Under the pieces are notes generated by a model, which saw only the letters and a list, made by a program, of their open reading frames with translations, searched no databases and had not been told where the DNA came from. Positions 1-12,700 of a stretch of DNA of 64,000 bases are shown piece after piece. The DNA is taken from positions 930,009 through 994,008 of the forward strand of contig JAVTLE010000021.1 of NCBI GenBank assembly GCA_033439295.1, in the 5' to 3' direction. The first letter of the stretch is position 1. Every line of letters begins with the position of its first letter. The translations under genes were made by a program, and so were the position numbers. The DNA is from Deuterostichococcus epilithicus. Taxonomy: Eukaryota > Chlorophyta > Trebouxiophyceae > Prasiolales > Stichococcaceae.

Positions 1-3000
1 CAACGGCCGCATCCAGCCTCGCCTGCAGCTCTGCCGCCTGTTGCGACGCTTGCATCTCCGATTCCACGACCTGCAATCGGAGTGGGGCTTGTATCAGATG
101 CGGTCACAGCAGCAAGCGGGGATCCGCAGCCCGGCACCGATGTGCGTCAGAAGATGGCGTCCGCCCTCAGCAAGCACATCTCTCGCGAGCTCCCTCGGCC
201 CAGTGGCGCCACACGCTCAATGGCAGTAGGTTAGCAGGGGCGCAATTCAAGCGCAACACCCGCCGAGTTGGATCGGGAGAAGACCAGGCTTTGTACGGCC
301 TCACCGCCTCGCGCTGCTTCTCGGCCTCGCGTCGCGCTGCGTCCAGCTTGGCCTGCAGCTCCCATGCGCCCGCCTCGGCTCTCTGCAGCTCCTCTGCGAG
401 GCGCGCGCCTGCCTGCATCACGGCACAGGTCCCAGCATTGGTCGCCATCGACCGCCTCCCTGGCATCACAGGCATCCAGGTAAGAGTACAGGCTTCTCTG
501 CTAGCCACGTGCCCGTGTGGGTCATGTCGCCCACCACTCCGCCCCGGCGCAGCGTTCATTGCCGCATGCAAAACGAGGCTCCGCTCGCGTCGGGTGACGA
601 CGCAGCCTCCCGTGTCCTTTGCAGTCATTTCAGCCTGTGAGGACTGCTGGAAGCCCATGCATGGTGCTGGCTGCCATCACGACGCAGCCACAGTTTCCGC
701 CAGCGCGGTTGCCCCTCGTTCGCAGCGCCGGCGCCAGCAGACCCGGGAGGACACCAACGAGTACCCTGAGCAAGCTGACACGCACGCCAAATAGCGAGAG
801 ACCCTTGTGGCAGCGTTTCGAGCGCACCTCATTGGCGGCGTCGCGCTCCTCCGAGACGAGTGCCAGCGCGGCTGCGTTGCGGCTGCCGCGCAGCGCGTCC
901 ACCTCCGCCGTCAGCCGTGCAACCTCCCGCCGCAGCGCCACCGGGTCGCCGTCCAGCGTCAGATTCCGCAGTGCCTGGCAATTGGACAGGTGCGATCCTC
1001 GTGACATAGGTGTTTCAATGTCAAGAGGAACAGGAGACACTCCTGCCGCTGCATCCCTGCCCGCCTGGCGCTTCCTATTTAATGGCATGAGGGTAAGACT
1101 AAGACTAGGTTCACGAGTGCAGTAGGACATTGCACGAACGAGCTGGGACATGTTTGGCATCCTGCGGCCTTCCTGTTGTACCTTGTTTTTCATGCGCTTG
1201 GCACCTCGCGCAAACTCCAGCGTCATCTGCGTCTCCTCGGCGAACGCCACCGCCGGGCTCACGTTGCAAATGAGCATCGTCTTGGCGTTGCCGCCCAGCG
1301 ACTCCTGCATCATTCGCAGGTCGCGCCTTGACCGTGCCACGTCTGCATGCTCTGCACCCGCAGCATGCTCGCAGCCAACGCAATGCTGTACTATACGGCA
1401 CAGTCCCAGAGACACAAGCATTGCATGGCCGGAGTCCATTCCATTCGACTGATCGCCCTGGGTGTCAAGGACTTACAGGGGCGGCGCGTCAGGGCACTTG
1501 CCTGCAGCAGCCAGGTGAGGCGGCTCTCGCGGTAGGGCACCGAGGCATCACCGGAGGTGATGCCCCGGATGACCTTGCCCAGTGTCATGAGCGACGTGTT
1601 GATGTTGCTCGCCTCCCGCAGCCGGTCGCCAGTCGCGCCGCTCATCTTGACGCGCTCGCTGCCTGCCAACCGCAAACAGAGCTGCTTTTCAGCCTCGTGC
1701 GCCAGCAACCCCCCAGCGCGTCTCGTTGTCGCACAGTCGAAGTCTGTCATTGATCAACTGTTGCCTGGAGTACAAGAAATTCTCAGTCTGCTGTTCTTGT
1801 CGGGCTGGCGCCGATGTGATGTTGCGAGTCAGCAGCGGCTCCACCTGCCAGGTCGACGAGGGTGAGGCGGGAGTGGCGCGTCTCCGTGACGCCGCGCCCG
1901 TCGTCCGCTGACACCCGCACAGCGCAGGTGAACACCGAGTGGGAGCGGCTGGAACCCTTGTTGAGCTGCGTCGCCGCCACGGTGCGGTTGTCGGTGCCCC
2001 GCTGCATGAGGCCCAGCACCTCCGCCGCTGCGGCGCAGGGTGCGAGGCCCCCCCGCATCAGTGTCCTTGGCTCGGCGAGGGTCCGACAGTGGCTGCAGCG
2101 GCTACGCGCAACGGCTGGTTCTCGTCAGACTTTCCATCAGACGCTGCCAACTGGCATGTCAGTCACGGCCGGAGGTGCCTCACCTGAGCTGACCGGCTTT
2201 GCGGACAGGCCCTCGACGAATGTGCCGTGCTTCGGGTGGACCCTGACGTTCAGGCCTCTGCCCGCATCCGGCTCCAGCAGGTCCGTGATGTGCTGCGACG
2301 GCAGGTGAGCAAAGTGTGGCGTCGGTTGAGTCTGCAGTCTTGTCCTCAGGTGCAATCCAAGAAGGACATGGACTCCTCACTCAGCCCGAAGCGTGCCAGC
2401 TCGTTGCTTCCGGACGTGCCTATGCTTCGGAGCTGACGTGCTGCACTCTTGGAGCAACCACTCACCTCATTGTAGATCTCGAGGTATGAGCACTGCATCG
2501 AGAATGCCGTGCCGGGATCCTGCGGGCCACACGCATCATTAGCCGGAGGTGCACGCAACGTTTAGTCTTCGCGAAGCCGAGCCAGTTCTGCCCATTGCAC
2601 ACGCGACGTAGGTGCACCTGCTCAGTGAGCTGCACCAGCTTGGTGATCAGGTGCTCTGCCATGCGCGGCACCAAACCCCTCTGCACAGCGCAAACGGCGC
2701 CTGTCACTTGCGGCCTCCGCCAGACAGTAAGGCATCGCTTTGGCGTTCATCGTGAAGCAGATCAACATGGTCAATGCAAAGCAAGATGGAATGTAAGCGC
2801 CGAGACGTCAGACGCGCATGCAGCTCACCTGCTGGTCGCCCGGCAGCAGGCAACCCTGCATCGTATGCGTCTTGCCGCTGCCGGTGTGGCCATATGCCAT
2901 GACCGTCGAATGGTAGCCATCGAGAATGTGCTGCACCATGGGAGCGCCGACGACTGCGCGGCAAGCAGCGGATGTCAGCGGCGGGTCGGGCCGCCGCCTG

Positions 3001-3525
3001 AGCAAAGGCTGCTTTGTGCCCAGCGTTGCTGCTTGCGCAAATGCCAGCTCACCTTCGAAGAGGTCAGCCTGGCTGCCGGTCTGCCCGATGACCGAGTCGA
3101 AGTTGTACACCTGCGCCACACAAAGCTCTGACCATTCACAAGCAGGCGGAGAGCTCCCTCGGCACCTGCACGGGCTGTGCGGAGCGCGAGTCAGATTGGC
3201 GACATCATGCCGTCACCTGGTTCTCCTTGCGCAGCTTGATGGTCTGTTCGTCGAGCTTCATAACGTTGCCCACATCCCGCTCATTCTGCTGTGCCGGGCG
3301 GAGCCGCACAAGCACCTGTGCGCGCACATGGAGCGAGCTTCATGGCACCTTGCAGCATGATCAGATTGACGTGCTTGCCATGAGCGTGCGCAGTCTACAC
3401 ATCGATTTGTAGCTGCCTGCCTGCACGTTCTGGTCGCGATGTGCGTCCTCGTCTGTAGGCTCCAAAGAGGTCTGCGGGACGGTGCCAGCTGACGCAAATC
3501 GCGGTATCAGAGACGTGGCTGCCAT
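1..3525 (-). CDS. Kinesin with N-terminal motor, possibly kinesin-12-like (3' end off window)
   Basis: Microtubule motor ATPase. The start at 3525 opens [14 protein letters not shown], followed by the first motor strand VLVRLRP (about 3310), [18 protein letters not shown] (about 3100), the P-loop [15 protein letters not shown] (about 2880), YLEIYNE (about 2480), switch [12 protein letters not shown] (about 1950), switch II LVDLAG (about 1860), [13 protein letters not shown] (about 1530), [16 protein letters not shown] (about 1290) and the neck [12 protein letters not shown] (about 1200). Each block is a separate exon with CAG acceptors and GTG donors. After the motor come Glu/Arg/Ala-rich coiled-coil exons (about 980-800, 460-270 and 70-1), two of which contain ELQA(K/R)LDAA. 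The reading frame is still open at base 1, so the tail is missing. The LGGNAKT and neck sequences recall kinesin-12/KIF15, but the subfamily is an inference. The first intron is best read with a GC donor. Confidence 0.9.
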
Positions 3526-4791
3526 GCTTGCTCCTGATGAGCCGATCTGCGCCTGAGGCGCTTCAGAACGGCCGAAGGTGCGTCTTCGCAGATGGGTACA
3601 TGCTCCGGCAACAGTGTGGGACCGTCAGCGTCGTGGTGCCAGACTGGTGGCGGGCTTTCTTCAATGCGCGGGTAACCAGTCCAGAGCGACTGAGCCCCGC
3701 ACAACTCCCGAAAGCAAAGGGGACAGTTAGGCAGAGCTAGCTGTCGGTGTGCGTTTGCAAAGTCTTTCAGGGTCGGTGAGGAAAACTTTGAACACGTGTA
3801 TATGACTAAATTTTAATCCTGAACACTTTGCACGACAGCACAACGGAATATGCCGTTCTGGCTGTTATCCTTCCGCGATGGATAGCCGCCAAGGTTCAAA
3901 CGGCTGCTGGCGGCTGCACCCGTCCCGTGCCATCGTAGTGCCGGAGGTTCCCACGAACCGCGGCAGCGACTGCAGCTTTAAACAAGGACATAGTAACGGC
4001 TTCGTCGCGCGACGCACGAATCAAAGGCGCGCACGCCTTTGTAACCTAATGCAGCGCCTGCCCTGCGTCAAGCGTCCGACCAGGGCCAATGCTCAGTCAG
4101 TCGTGGCCGATTCCACCTGATAATTTGTCTGAGTTGGGATCGCACCATAGGCACTGCGTAGCCTGGAGCTGCCTTGTAAGCCTGCGATGCTGCTCCATAT
4201 TAGGTTTGTTGGCTGCGTCGCGCGGCATGAAAACATTGTCCGTTTATGCGTGACGGGGCACATAAACGGCGAATCAGACCAGCTTGGGCGCGGATCCGGC
4301 ACATCCATTCCTTATGTTCTCAGAACGCAACTTTTATGGCCATCAAAGGCCATCGCTGCACAGATCGCGGGCCGTTTGGCCATTGCACCTGTCTTTTGGG
4401 TCAGGCACGTGCCTGTGTTGTGTGGCCGTCCGTTCCGTCTCGTCGCTGGTGCTTTGAGCTGCACGAAAGATAGAGCGTCAGTCAGATGGCAAACACATCG
4501 CCCGGCTGGCATCTGCTGCGCCGCTTGTCGATCGTGCCTGTCGACACAGCTGACCCTCCAGCTATCGAGCTACTCCGACACTTTAACCGATGCACTTTTC
4601 GGCTTTTCCCATACGTCTTGTATTGTCGGACCATGATTTGCGAGATAAATTGCTATCTCCATGACGTTGACGTGTCTGAAGCCACGGGCCCAATTTCCAT
4701 CTGTTGGTGCACCCACCAGTATCATGCCTGCATCAGTCAGACTGCCATGCGGCAACGTTGAGCGTCTGAACTTGACTGCGCAGGCGTCACC
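3526..4791. other. Intergenic region between divergent kinesin and GDPD genes
   Basis: This 1.27 kb stretch lies between two start codons facing away from each other, so it should hold both promoters and 5' UTRs. An AT-rich patch lies at about 3785-3835. A 149-codon ORF at 4187-4636 has no recognisable similarity or exon context and is treated as chance. No RNA gene or repeat stands out. Confidence 0.6.
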
Positions 4792-7700
4792 ATGCGTCCG
4801 GCACGCATCTCCTGCCTGACGGTGCTATGCGCCGTGCTGCTGCTGGGCGCCGCCGTCGGCGACACTGCTGCACGGCCTGACCCTGAGGCAGATGAGAAGA
4901 AGGGCAAGCCCACAAAGCGCAAGCCCACGAAGAGACCCACTCGCCGCCCAACACGTCGCCCCACCCGTCGTCCCACCCGTCGTCCCACGAAGAAGCCCAC
5001 GAAGGCGCCAACGGCAGCGCCCACCGCCGTACCGGTCACTGGCTTCCTTGTGCAGGGCCAGAGCGCTTTCGAGGCGGCTCGCCCCCGGGACCCCACGCCG
5101 CTCGCCCCCACGTCTGCTGGGCCGTACGCCATCGCCCACCGCGGCTCCAGTGGTGCGCGCCAGATGCCAGCGAGGTGTCACAGCTCGGATGCGCCCTGGG
5201 TTTGGTGTCCGCTGATGAAAGGATTCTGAACATGCTGCTGCTGGTGCAAGCACACTGCTCCGAGTCCTGCAGGTGAGCTGCCGGAGGAAACCGCCGAGGA
5301 CTACCGCCAGGCCATCTCCCTGGTGAGGCTGCGCCTTCGCCTGCTGCATGTCTGTGTGACACACAGATGCCACATGTCCACATCCTGCACACGCAGGAGG
5401 CAGGACCTGCTGCGTTGCATGTTCTAAGTGAAAACCGTTGTCCTGCCGCAGGGAGCTGACTTCATCGAGACGGACACGGTCCTCACCCGGGTGTGTTGCT
5501 GTCGTGTGCATCATGCAGCAGCAAGTTTTCAAGTTCTGCTTCAACAGCCGCCTCCAATGTGCCCGTTTTGCATCGTACACTATTTGCAATGCGCAGGACG
5601 GTGTCCTGATCTGCCGCCATGAGCCAAACCTGAGCAACACAACCAACGCCAACGACCTCTACCCCGACCGAGTCAGTGAGCAGTGTGCAGCGACACTGTC
5701 CGCAGCGCGCGATTTAGTGACAGGCGTATCAGTGTATGATGGGACTCACCTTCTCCACTGATTGTGTCGTCGTCTGCAGAGACCTACACGATCGACTTTG
5801 TTCCCTCGACGGGCGTGCACGCAATCGTGCGCAGCTCCACTCAGTCCCCCTGCCTCGCTCAATGGCTCCCGCTGGAAATGTGGCGCATTGCCACTTGCAT
5901 ACGGCGTTGGCACGGAGCTGATGGAGTGACCTCCAATGCATCGTGCTGACGAGTCGCTCACGCTGCGTGTTCTCCATCACCATAGGACCTGACGCTAGCT
6001 GAGGTCCGCACTCTGCGCGCCCGGCAGCGCCTCTTTGCTCGCGACCAGTCCTACAACGACGTGCGCCCTCCCTCCACCTGCACACCTTGTGCACTGACGC
6101 TGCTACGCGCACACGCGCATGCGCTGGCTGTGCGTCGGCATCTTGCGATTCGTCGTGTGTGTCGCCACACGACCAGCGGGCTGACGTTGTTACGGGTTGC
6201 TAATCTCGCAGCTGTTTTCCATCCTCACACTGGCAGAGTACCTGGATGTGGCCCTCACCGCCAAGCGCGTCGTGGGTGAGTCATCAGCAGCATCTGCAAT
6301 CGTGCATGGCGTCCCGGATAAGGGCTGGAAAAGGGTGTTGTCACACTGTTATCTGTCACGTCGCCGATGGTCTGTGTGCACGCCTTTGCAGGCGTCTACG
6401 TTGAGACCAAGCACCCTTTGTGGTAGGTCGTCAGCTTGTGGCGCACATTACGAATGCAGTGCTCCTTGTCATTCCATCAGAATGTTTGGTTCAGGTTGTT
6501 CACAGTAGTTTGGGCTTCCGTCCAGCTCGTATTTCACAACACCCCGAAGCGCACAACTCTGATGCGGCGCCGCAGGCACGACAGCTTCAAATTGCCAGCG
6601 CTGAATGGCCAGACCATGACGCAGAAGTTTCTCGAGGTACGATGAGACTCCTTGCATGGATGCTGTCTGCTGGCTGCATGCCTGAGCCTTCCCAAGCTTG
6701 TGCATCACGCTGCTCATGCTCTGTATCTGTTACATGGACAGGTCATCAAGAGCAAGGGCTACGCCGGCAAGCTGGACAGCCCGCAGTGGCTCGCCCAGGT
6801 GAGCTGGCATGGTGCACGAGTAATGTCATGCCATCGACGCAACTTCAAACGGCCTGTGCATCTGACAACGCCATTATCGTCTGCTGCAGCCCATCTTCCT
6901 GCAGTCCTTCGAGACAAGGAACCTCGCATCGATCCGCAACCTTACCGACCTGCCACTTGTGCAGCTTTACTCCGACGTCAATGTGCGTCGTGATGAAGCA
7001 AATTTGATTTCGCTCGTGCTTCTTGGTGCCTCACTTGAGACAGGAATGGTGCCTCACTCGAGACAGGAAGCGTCCTGATCGTCCTGAGTGTAGTATGACA
7101 AAACCAAAGCTGTGGTACATCAGGTGCCCATCCCCGACCAGGGCAACGGCGTTTTGGTGAGCTGGGTTTCATCTGCTGTGCAGTCGGTGCAGCAAATCCT
7201 AAAATTGGCAGTTTTAAAAACCCTGCTGTGCTTGTCGAGACATATTATGATGTGAATATGCCTGACTGCAGACGCCCACAGGCGGAGCGACTCCTGGCAG
7301 GACCTATGGGGTGCGCGCCACTGCAGCGTCAGACTTGCCGCAATCTCGCACGGCCATACTCTTGCGCGCACGCATCAAAGGTGCATCTGACTCGAAAATC
7401 AGGTCCGGGCTGTGATGCACTCTGCAATGTTGCAGGAGATCATTACTGATGCCGGCATGCGTGAGATCGCTCAGTGGGCCAACGGCCTCGGCCCAGACAA
7501 GAACATCCTGGCACCCGTGAAGGGCGGAAATATCTCATACACCACGAACTTCGTGTCGAGGTGCGCATGTGCTGTTCTCACAAATAAGCATTAAACCTGT
7601 CAATGTGACTGTGGGCTGCTGACGCTCCGAGTCATCTGACTCCATCTCCTGAACTCGCCACACACAATGCAAGCGCTCACGCTGCCGCACTTGTCACTGC

Positions 7701-8492
7701 AGGGCGCACGCTCTGGGGCTGCAGGTGGGCGCCTGATCGCACCAGGGCTGCCGGATGATGCTGACGATGCCTGGCGCTATCGCAGTGCACGATTCTCTCT
7801 TGAGGAACTCCTAGCAGCTCCTGACTGAATGCTTGTGTTGCGCCCTGTGCAGGTCCACCCTTACACCTTCCGCAAGTGAGTCAATCTTGCAAGTTTGCCT
7901 GCTATCTCCGTGCGCATGTCCACCTGGTTCATGCAAGCCACCCTCGTTCACTCAAATGCAGCACTCACGCTGTCCTGCGGTGCTTCACAGCGAGCCCGTG
8001 TTCTTCGCCCGGAACCTGATGCCTAATACCATCATGTCGGAGCTTGAGCTCTACGTCCAGGAGGTGACGACTGTGATGATGAAGGGGTACTATCTATCTG
8101 CGGCATGCATGATGCCTGCGGCATCGTCGCAGGCCTGGCTGTGCCAAGCCTGCCAATCATTGGAGAGTAAACTGAGACGCATGTGGTGCCCCCAACAGCT
8201 TGGTGTCGATGGGATATTTGCCGACTTTATCGAGGTCGTTGTGTCCTACTACAAGTTCCGCCGCAACAACTCTGCTTTCCCGCGCCGCCAGGCATGTCAA
8301 TCTTCCTCCCGTTATATATCTGCGCAAATCGCTCATATGACGATGGCAGCGGTCACCGGCAACCGTCTCGGGCTGATGAGATCGCCATGTTGATGCCCAA
8401 TCAGCCCAACGTGCTGAAGTTGCTCTGGTGCTTGTCGAATGCAGGTCTTCCCACAGGCGGACACCAGCGTCAATGCCAGCGCCACTGCTTGA
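4792..8492 (+). CDS. Secreted glycerophosphodiester phosphodiesterase with PT-repeat linker
   Basis: Hydrolyses glycerophosphodiesters to glycerol-3-phosphate and an alcohol. The ATG at 4792 opens a signal peptide (hydrophobic core LTVLCAVLLLGAAVG), then a linker of (K/R)(R/K)PT repeats, then a GDPD barrel spread over more than 15 short exons. Recognisable pieces are YAIAHRGSSG (catalytic His, about 5130), GADFIETDTVLT (metal-binding Glu/Asp, about 5455), GVLICRHEPNLSNTT (about 5600), DLTLAEVRTLRARQ (about 5990), VYVETKHPLW (metal Glu, about 6393), LASIRNLTDLPLVQLYSD (about 6930), IAQWANGLGPDKN (about 7465), FFARNLMPNTIMSELELY (about 8000) and GVDGIFADF (about 8205). The last exon ends VNASATA at the TGA 8490-8492. 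The HE pair resembles cyanobacterial and algal GDPDs. It is likely extracellular or vacuolar, perhaps scavenging phosphate from phospholipid head groups. An intron at about 6979-7122 holds a 23-bp tandem duplication. Confidence 0.9.
4906..5025 (+). repeat. (K/R)(K/R)PT tandem repeat coding region of GDPD
   Basis: A roughly 12-bp unit encodes KPTKRKPTKRPTRRPTRRPT and continues with two further RRPT units, then KKPT, KAPT and AAPT. It forms a basic, proline/threonine-rich linker between the signal peptide and the catalytic domain. A related but more diverged repeat ends the M43 peptidase at about 39081-39425 on the other strand. Confidence 0.9.
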
Positions 8493-9787
8493 AGCGACTG
8501 CAGCTGCCCCGTCTGCGGAGTCCGTTAAAGCAGGCAGAACCCATTCAGCAGCAATGGGCCTGAGAGCAAGGCGGGAAGCAAGAAGTCTGTGGCCGCCCTG
8601 AAGATGGGCCATTCCATGAACAACTGCTATTTAGACCTCGAGAAGCATGACGACGTGATCTGAAGTCATAAGCATGCATTTGCGTCAACCGATGCCATTG
8701 CCAATGATATTTGCTTGCGTATTGTAACAGACTGTCCGTGACTTATTACCTATTAGCGTCGGGCACCTTGAGGGGTTCCTGGGAGTCTCGGACCCCTGTT
8801 CCCCACCTCCCTACCCTGCCCCATCGGGTACTTGCGGGTGTCGCCCAGCAGACAGGCCCCTCCCCCCGTAGCCCACTTCCATGCCTGATGCCTCTCACCC
8901 CCACGACCCCAAAGCCGCCGCTGCCGCCGCAGCGCTGTCACGGGGATGAGCCAAGCTGACATGTCCCTTTGGGTGGGAGCCCTCTTTCTGTGGAAGATAA
9001 GGGCTTCCAGTGGGAAAGTGTACAGATGGACCAAGTGCCACCTAAGCATTCCGCCGCATGTTTCCCGAGCGGTTTGATCCCGGATTTCCGGATTACCGGA
9101 GATCTGTACTTGAGCGACGCAAGTGCCAGGCGGCTTCCCCAAGTTGGACTTCAGGCGGCGGCGGCAGTTGGAAGCGCTAGCCGCTGTGGTCGTTTTTCTG
9201 TCTGGCTAACGCTCTTGAAACGCCCTTCGATCCTCAGCCGAGAAGCACAGTCCTTTTGCTGACGCTTAGTCAACGCCGGAAACGCCAGCTTGCAGATGAC
9301 CTTGTGCTGATCGGCTCCAGCGATCGGACGTCGTGCGTCGCCCACCAGCGCTCCGTGCCAACCTTTTCTGCCGGCGCCACGAGCTGAGACGTCCTGCTTG
9401 TGACCAGGTGCCGTCCTCATCCACCTGGCCTTTTGGGCGAGGCCACTGATCGGCGCCACGCTTGCTTGAGGAAACTGATCGTCGTGCTGGCAACATCTGG
9501 TCACTGCTCGCCATTGGTCTGGCAGCTGTGGATCTAGACCAGCTGCACCAAATATAAGCATGCCTGCTGTGCCACTCTGCGACTGTGCACGCTCCGGCTT
9601 GCGGCCTCCACACGCAAACTGGAACGTACAGGGAGGCTGCGAGCCTGCACACGACAATCGCAGAGCCATCCTGCATCCTTGCCACACAAGGTGCCAGCCG
9701 ACTGCTGCGGTGTGCCCACTTGCAAGGTCCGCAGCCGGCGTCATTGTGCAGTTCAGTGGCAGCGTCACGCACGGGTAGCACCCAGCC
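8493..9787. other. Intergenic region between GDPD and the 9788 gene
   Basis: This stretch holds the GDPD 3' UTR and presumably the promoter of the downstream gene. It includes a C-rich tract at about 8790-8900. A 274-codon antisense ORF (9975-9151) overlaps the first exon of the next gene and has a biased composition, so I read it as a shadow. No other gene is recognised. Confidence 0.55.
8723..8727 (+). terminator. Candidate UGUAA polyadenylation element of GDPD
   Basis: TGTAA lies 231 nt past the GDPD stop. UGUAA is the usual poly(A) signal in chlorophyte algae, so this is a plausible 3' end, though a 5-mer also occurs by chance. Confidence 0.45.
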
Positions 9788-12700
9788 ATGGAGGTGAACG
9801 AGGAGCTGACGCTGGAGGTCTCGCCCGCCAGCGTCAGCGCGCGGCGCGCATCGCTGAAGGTCGCACGCAACGGCAGCGGCCTCGGCTTGAGCGGCTTGAG
9901 CCTCGCCGGCAGCAGCAGCGGCCTCGGCCTGAGCCTCGCCGGCAGCGGCAGCGCCCCCGACATCTCGCTCCTCACTCAGCAGCTGCGTCAGGTGCGGCAA
10001 GCCCGCGGGCATACAACAAGCCGCTTGTGCAATCACTTCCGCAGATGCAATTCTCACTGCCCCGGCCTCGTGCGCTGACAGGCCTCATGGGGCAATATAC
10101 GCAACACACGCAACACCACATCTGCAGGGCGTAAAGCTCGGCGCCGCGGAGTACGCTGACCTGCTGCGCGCAAAGTGGTACAGAAAGGAAAACGGGGAGG
10201 TGCCCGGGTACCACGGTGAGCGGCTGCAGCCTTTATGAGCCATCGCTGTCCAGGACACTTGGACAGTAAGCAGCCAGAGCACCGTTTAAACACCGGCTCC
10301 GAGCGCAGGCAAGTGGCGCTTCTACAAGCCGGCCTCGGCAGATGATGCGGATGAGGAGAAGGCCTTTATGTGCATCCGCACATACGCGGCGACACCACTT
10401 TCAGGTGGGGGCAGCTCCCACCCTTCTGAATCTCGATGAGCACCTTGCCACACGAAATTGCTTGGAGACCTGGCCCGTCCACGAGGATTGGCGGTCTCAT
10501 GCTTCCAGCTGCCTCTGCTCTGCATCTGCACCGCATTGACAGCGCCATGTGGCTCGTGCTGCAGAGGACGCGGTGCCGGAAATCAACATCTGCAACGTCC
10601 ACAACGGCAGCGCCGCCTTCGGGCAGCCGGAGCAGCGGCCACAGGATAGGCTGTGGCAGAACCAATGTGCGTGTCTTGAGCAGCGTGGCATCCTGCTGCG
10701 CGCGTCGTGGCAGTGCTGCTGCCTGCTTTCGAAGTTGAAGCTGCGTCATCGAATTTACAAGTCCTGATCACTCCTGCGCAGTCCACCGCCTGCTGTCCGA
10801 CCCTTACTTCTCGGTGAGCTTCCGTTCCAGTTCACATCTGCATCCAGCTTCTCATTGACTCACAGACTGCTTTCTGCTGCTGTCTGACTGGTGCTGAGTG
10901 TTGCCCCTGCGCGTCCCAAAAGAGCCGAGCCGAACGCTGCAGTGGCTGCCCTGCTCAGTGCTCGCTGATGACGCTGGATGAGCTGGAGGAGGCGGAGGGG
11001 CTTCCTGCTGCCTGCTTCCGCCGCAGCGTCCCCATTGCCGGGGAGACTCTGGACGTTGCGGCGCGCGTGCCGCCAGCGCTGCCGCCCGCCCCCCAGCAGC
11101 CGGGGGTGCGAAAGTTTCCTGGCGCGCCTGCCTACGATGTTGGCTTGTCTGCCGCCATTGGGCCTGTTGCTGCCGCAGCAGCTGCTACTGCTGTGGTCGG
11201 TGGCGTCAGACGCCGCAGTGTTGGCGGTAGCAGCAGGCAGCGGCAGCAATGCTGCGGGACTATTGTGAAGGGGGTGGGGCTGCTCCGCCGGCGTTGTCAG
11301 AGGACAGGGTTTCATTGGTCGTCCAGCCAGTGGTAGCACGCCACAGTGTGATGCGCTCGACCCGTCATACTGGGACCGAGCGGCGCGTGGGCAGCTTGGG
11401 TCTGTCGGACCCACGTTGGGAGGCCGGCTGATTGGTGTCTGTGCTGCCTTTCAAACAGGCGGTTGAGACGGGCATGTGGGGCGCTCACGCAGCCAGCGGC
11501 ACGAAGTCACCTTCCGCCTGGGGCTTTGAGGTGCTTATAGAGGTGAGTAGCGGATACATCTCCCTTGTCCTGTTTTCAATGCCCCTTTCGTCAGCTGTCC
11601 AGCCACCTGCCATGGTCCGTCCAGCCATGCCCAGCCAGGGCGCCCGTCACCTCCATGTCAGTAGCCTCATCGTCGCAAGGCCACGGATCTGCCCTGGCTC
11701 TGAGATGCCTCAGGCCGTGTGTGTGGTGGCAATTGCAGGATGGCGACAACCGGTGGAGCATGGGGCCGCTGTACAGCATGGAGAGCCTGGACGCCGTCAG
11801 CCACTTCTTCGTGCAGGAGTACGGCTGCGATGTGCTGCTGGACAGCGCCATCGACATGGCCGCGCTGCCCTATAAGGAGCCTCGCCCCCGGTGTGATCTA
11901 CCCCCTTCTTGTCCAATCCCCCCCGCTGTGTGTGTCCCTATCTGAGCCGAGGGAGGCCGGCAGGCATGGCGCCAGCAGGTGATGCGCCGCTGGGCTGCAT
12001 GCAATGCTGTTCGGGTGTCGCAGTGCCACTGATTGCTCATGTGCTGCCTGAAGTCGTGTGCCGTCTCCAGAGCCAACAGTGCTGCGGTGCTGCAGTGCTG
12101 CAATCCGGGGTGCTGCGACCCGACATGGCTGGACAGGCCAGCCGCAGGCAGGGAGGCGTCACGCTGACGTGCCTTGCGATGCCCCGCCGTGTCGCAGGCT
12201 GAGCGCCGACGCGCATGCGTGGATGCCCGGCCGGTGGGCGGGCCAGCTGGTGGACATCGTGTGGGACGAGGACGGGGAGATGGTGCGGCTGCCGGCACGC
12301 CCCGCAGCCTGGGCGCCGCCGCCGAGGCGCAAGGGACACAAGTGCGCTTGTCACGCCGCGCGGTCTTGGGATCAACATACTTGCTTGCCTCAACCAAGCA
12401 GCCAGCTCGCAGCTGCCCCACCACCTGTGCGGGAAGCCCCGCCATGAAAAGGGGGGGCACTGGCGTCTCGCCGTCGTCGGTAGCCTCCTGTATGATCGCT
12501 GCTGAAAGGCCTAATATGTGTGGCTGAAGCTCCGCTGTACTGCGGTGTCGGTGCAGCCTGTTGCTGCTGCCGGACAGCATGTACGCATACTATCCTGCGC
12601 GGCTGCCGCCAGTGGAGGCGACGACTGTCGCCAACTTCAGGAACTTCGTCCGCTTCGAGGCGAGTTGGGACCAAAAGAGTTCCAGCCTCGCTTGGTGCTC

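Noticed and set aside
4187-4636. 149-codon ORF between kinesin and GDPD
   Set aside because: No domain, no splice partner, and unusual Cys/Arg-rich composition. It is likely chance within a promoter region.
9151-9975. 274-codon antisense ORF opposite the first exon of the 9788 gene
   Set aside because: The protein is dominated by Arg/Pro/Leu low-complexity sequence mirrored from the Ser/Gly/Leu coding strand. It has no domain and reflects GC-rich shadow coding.
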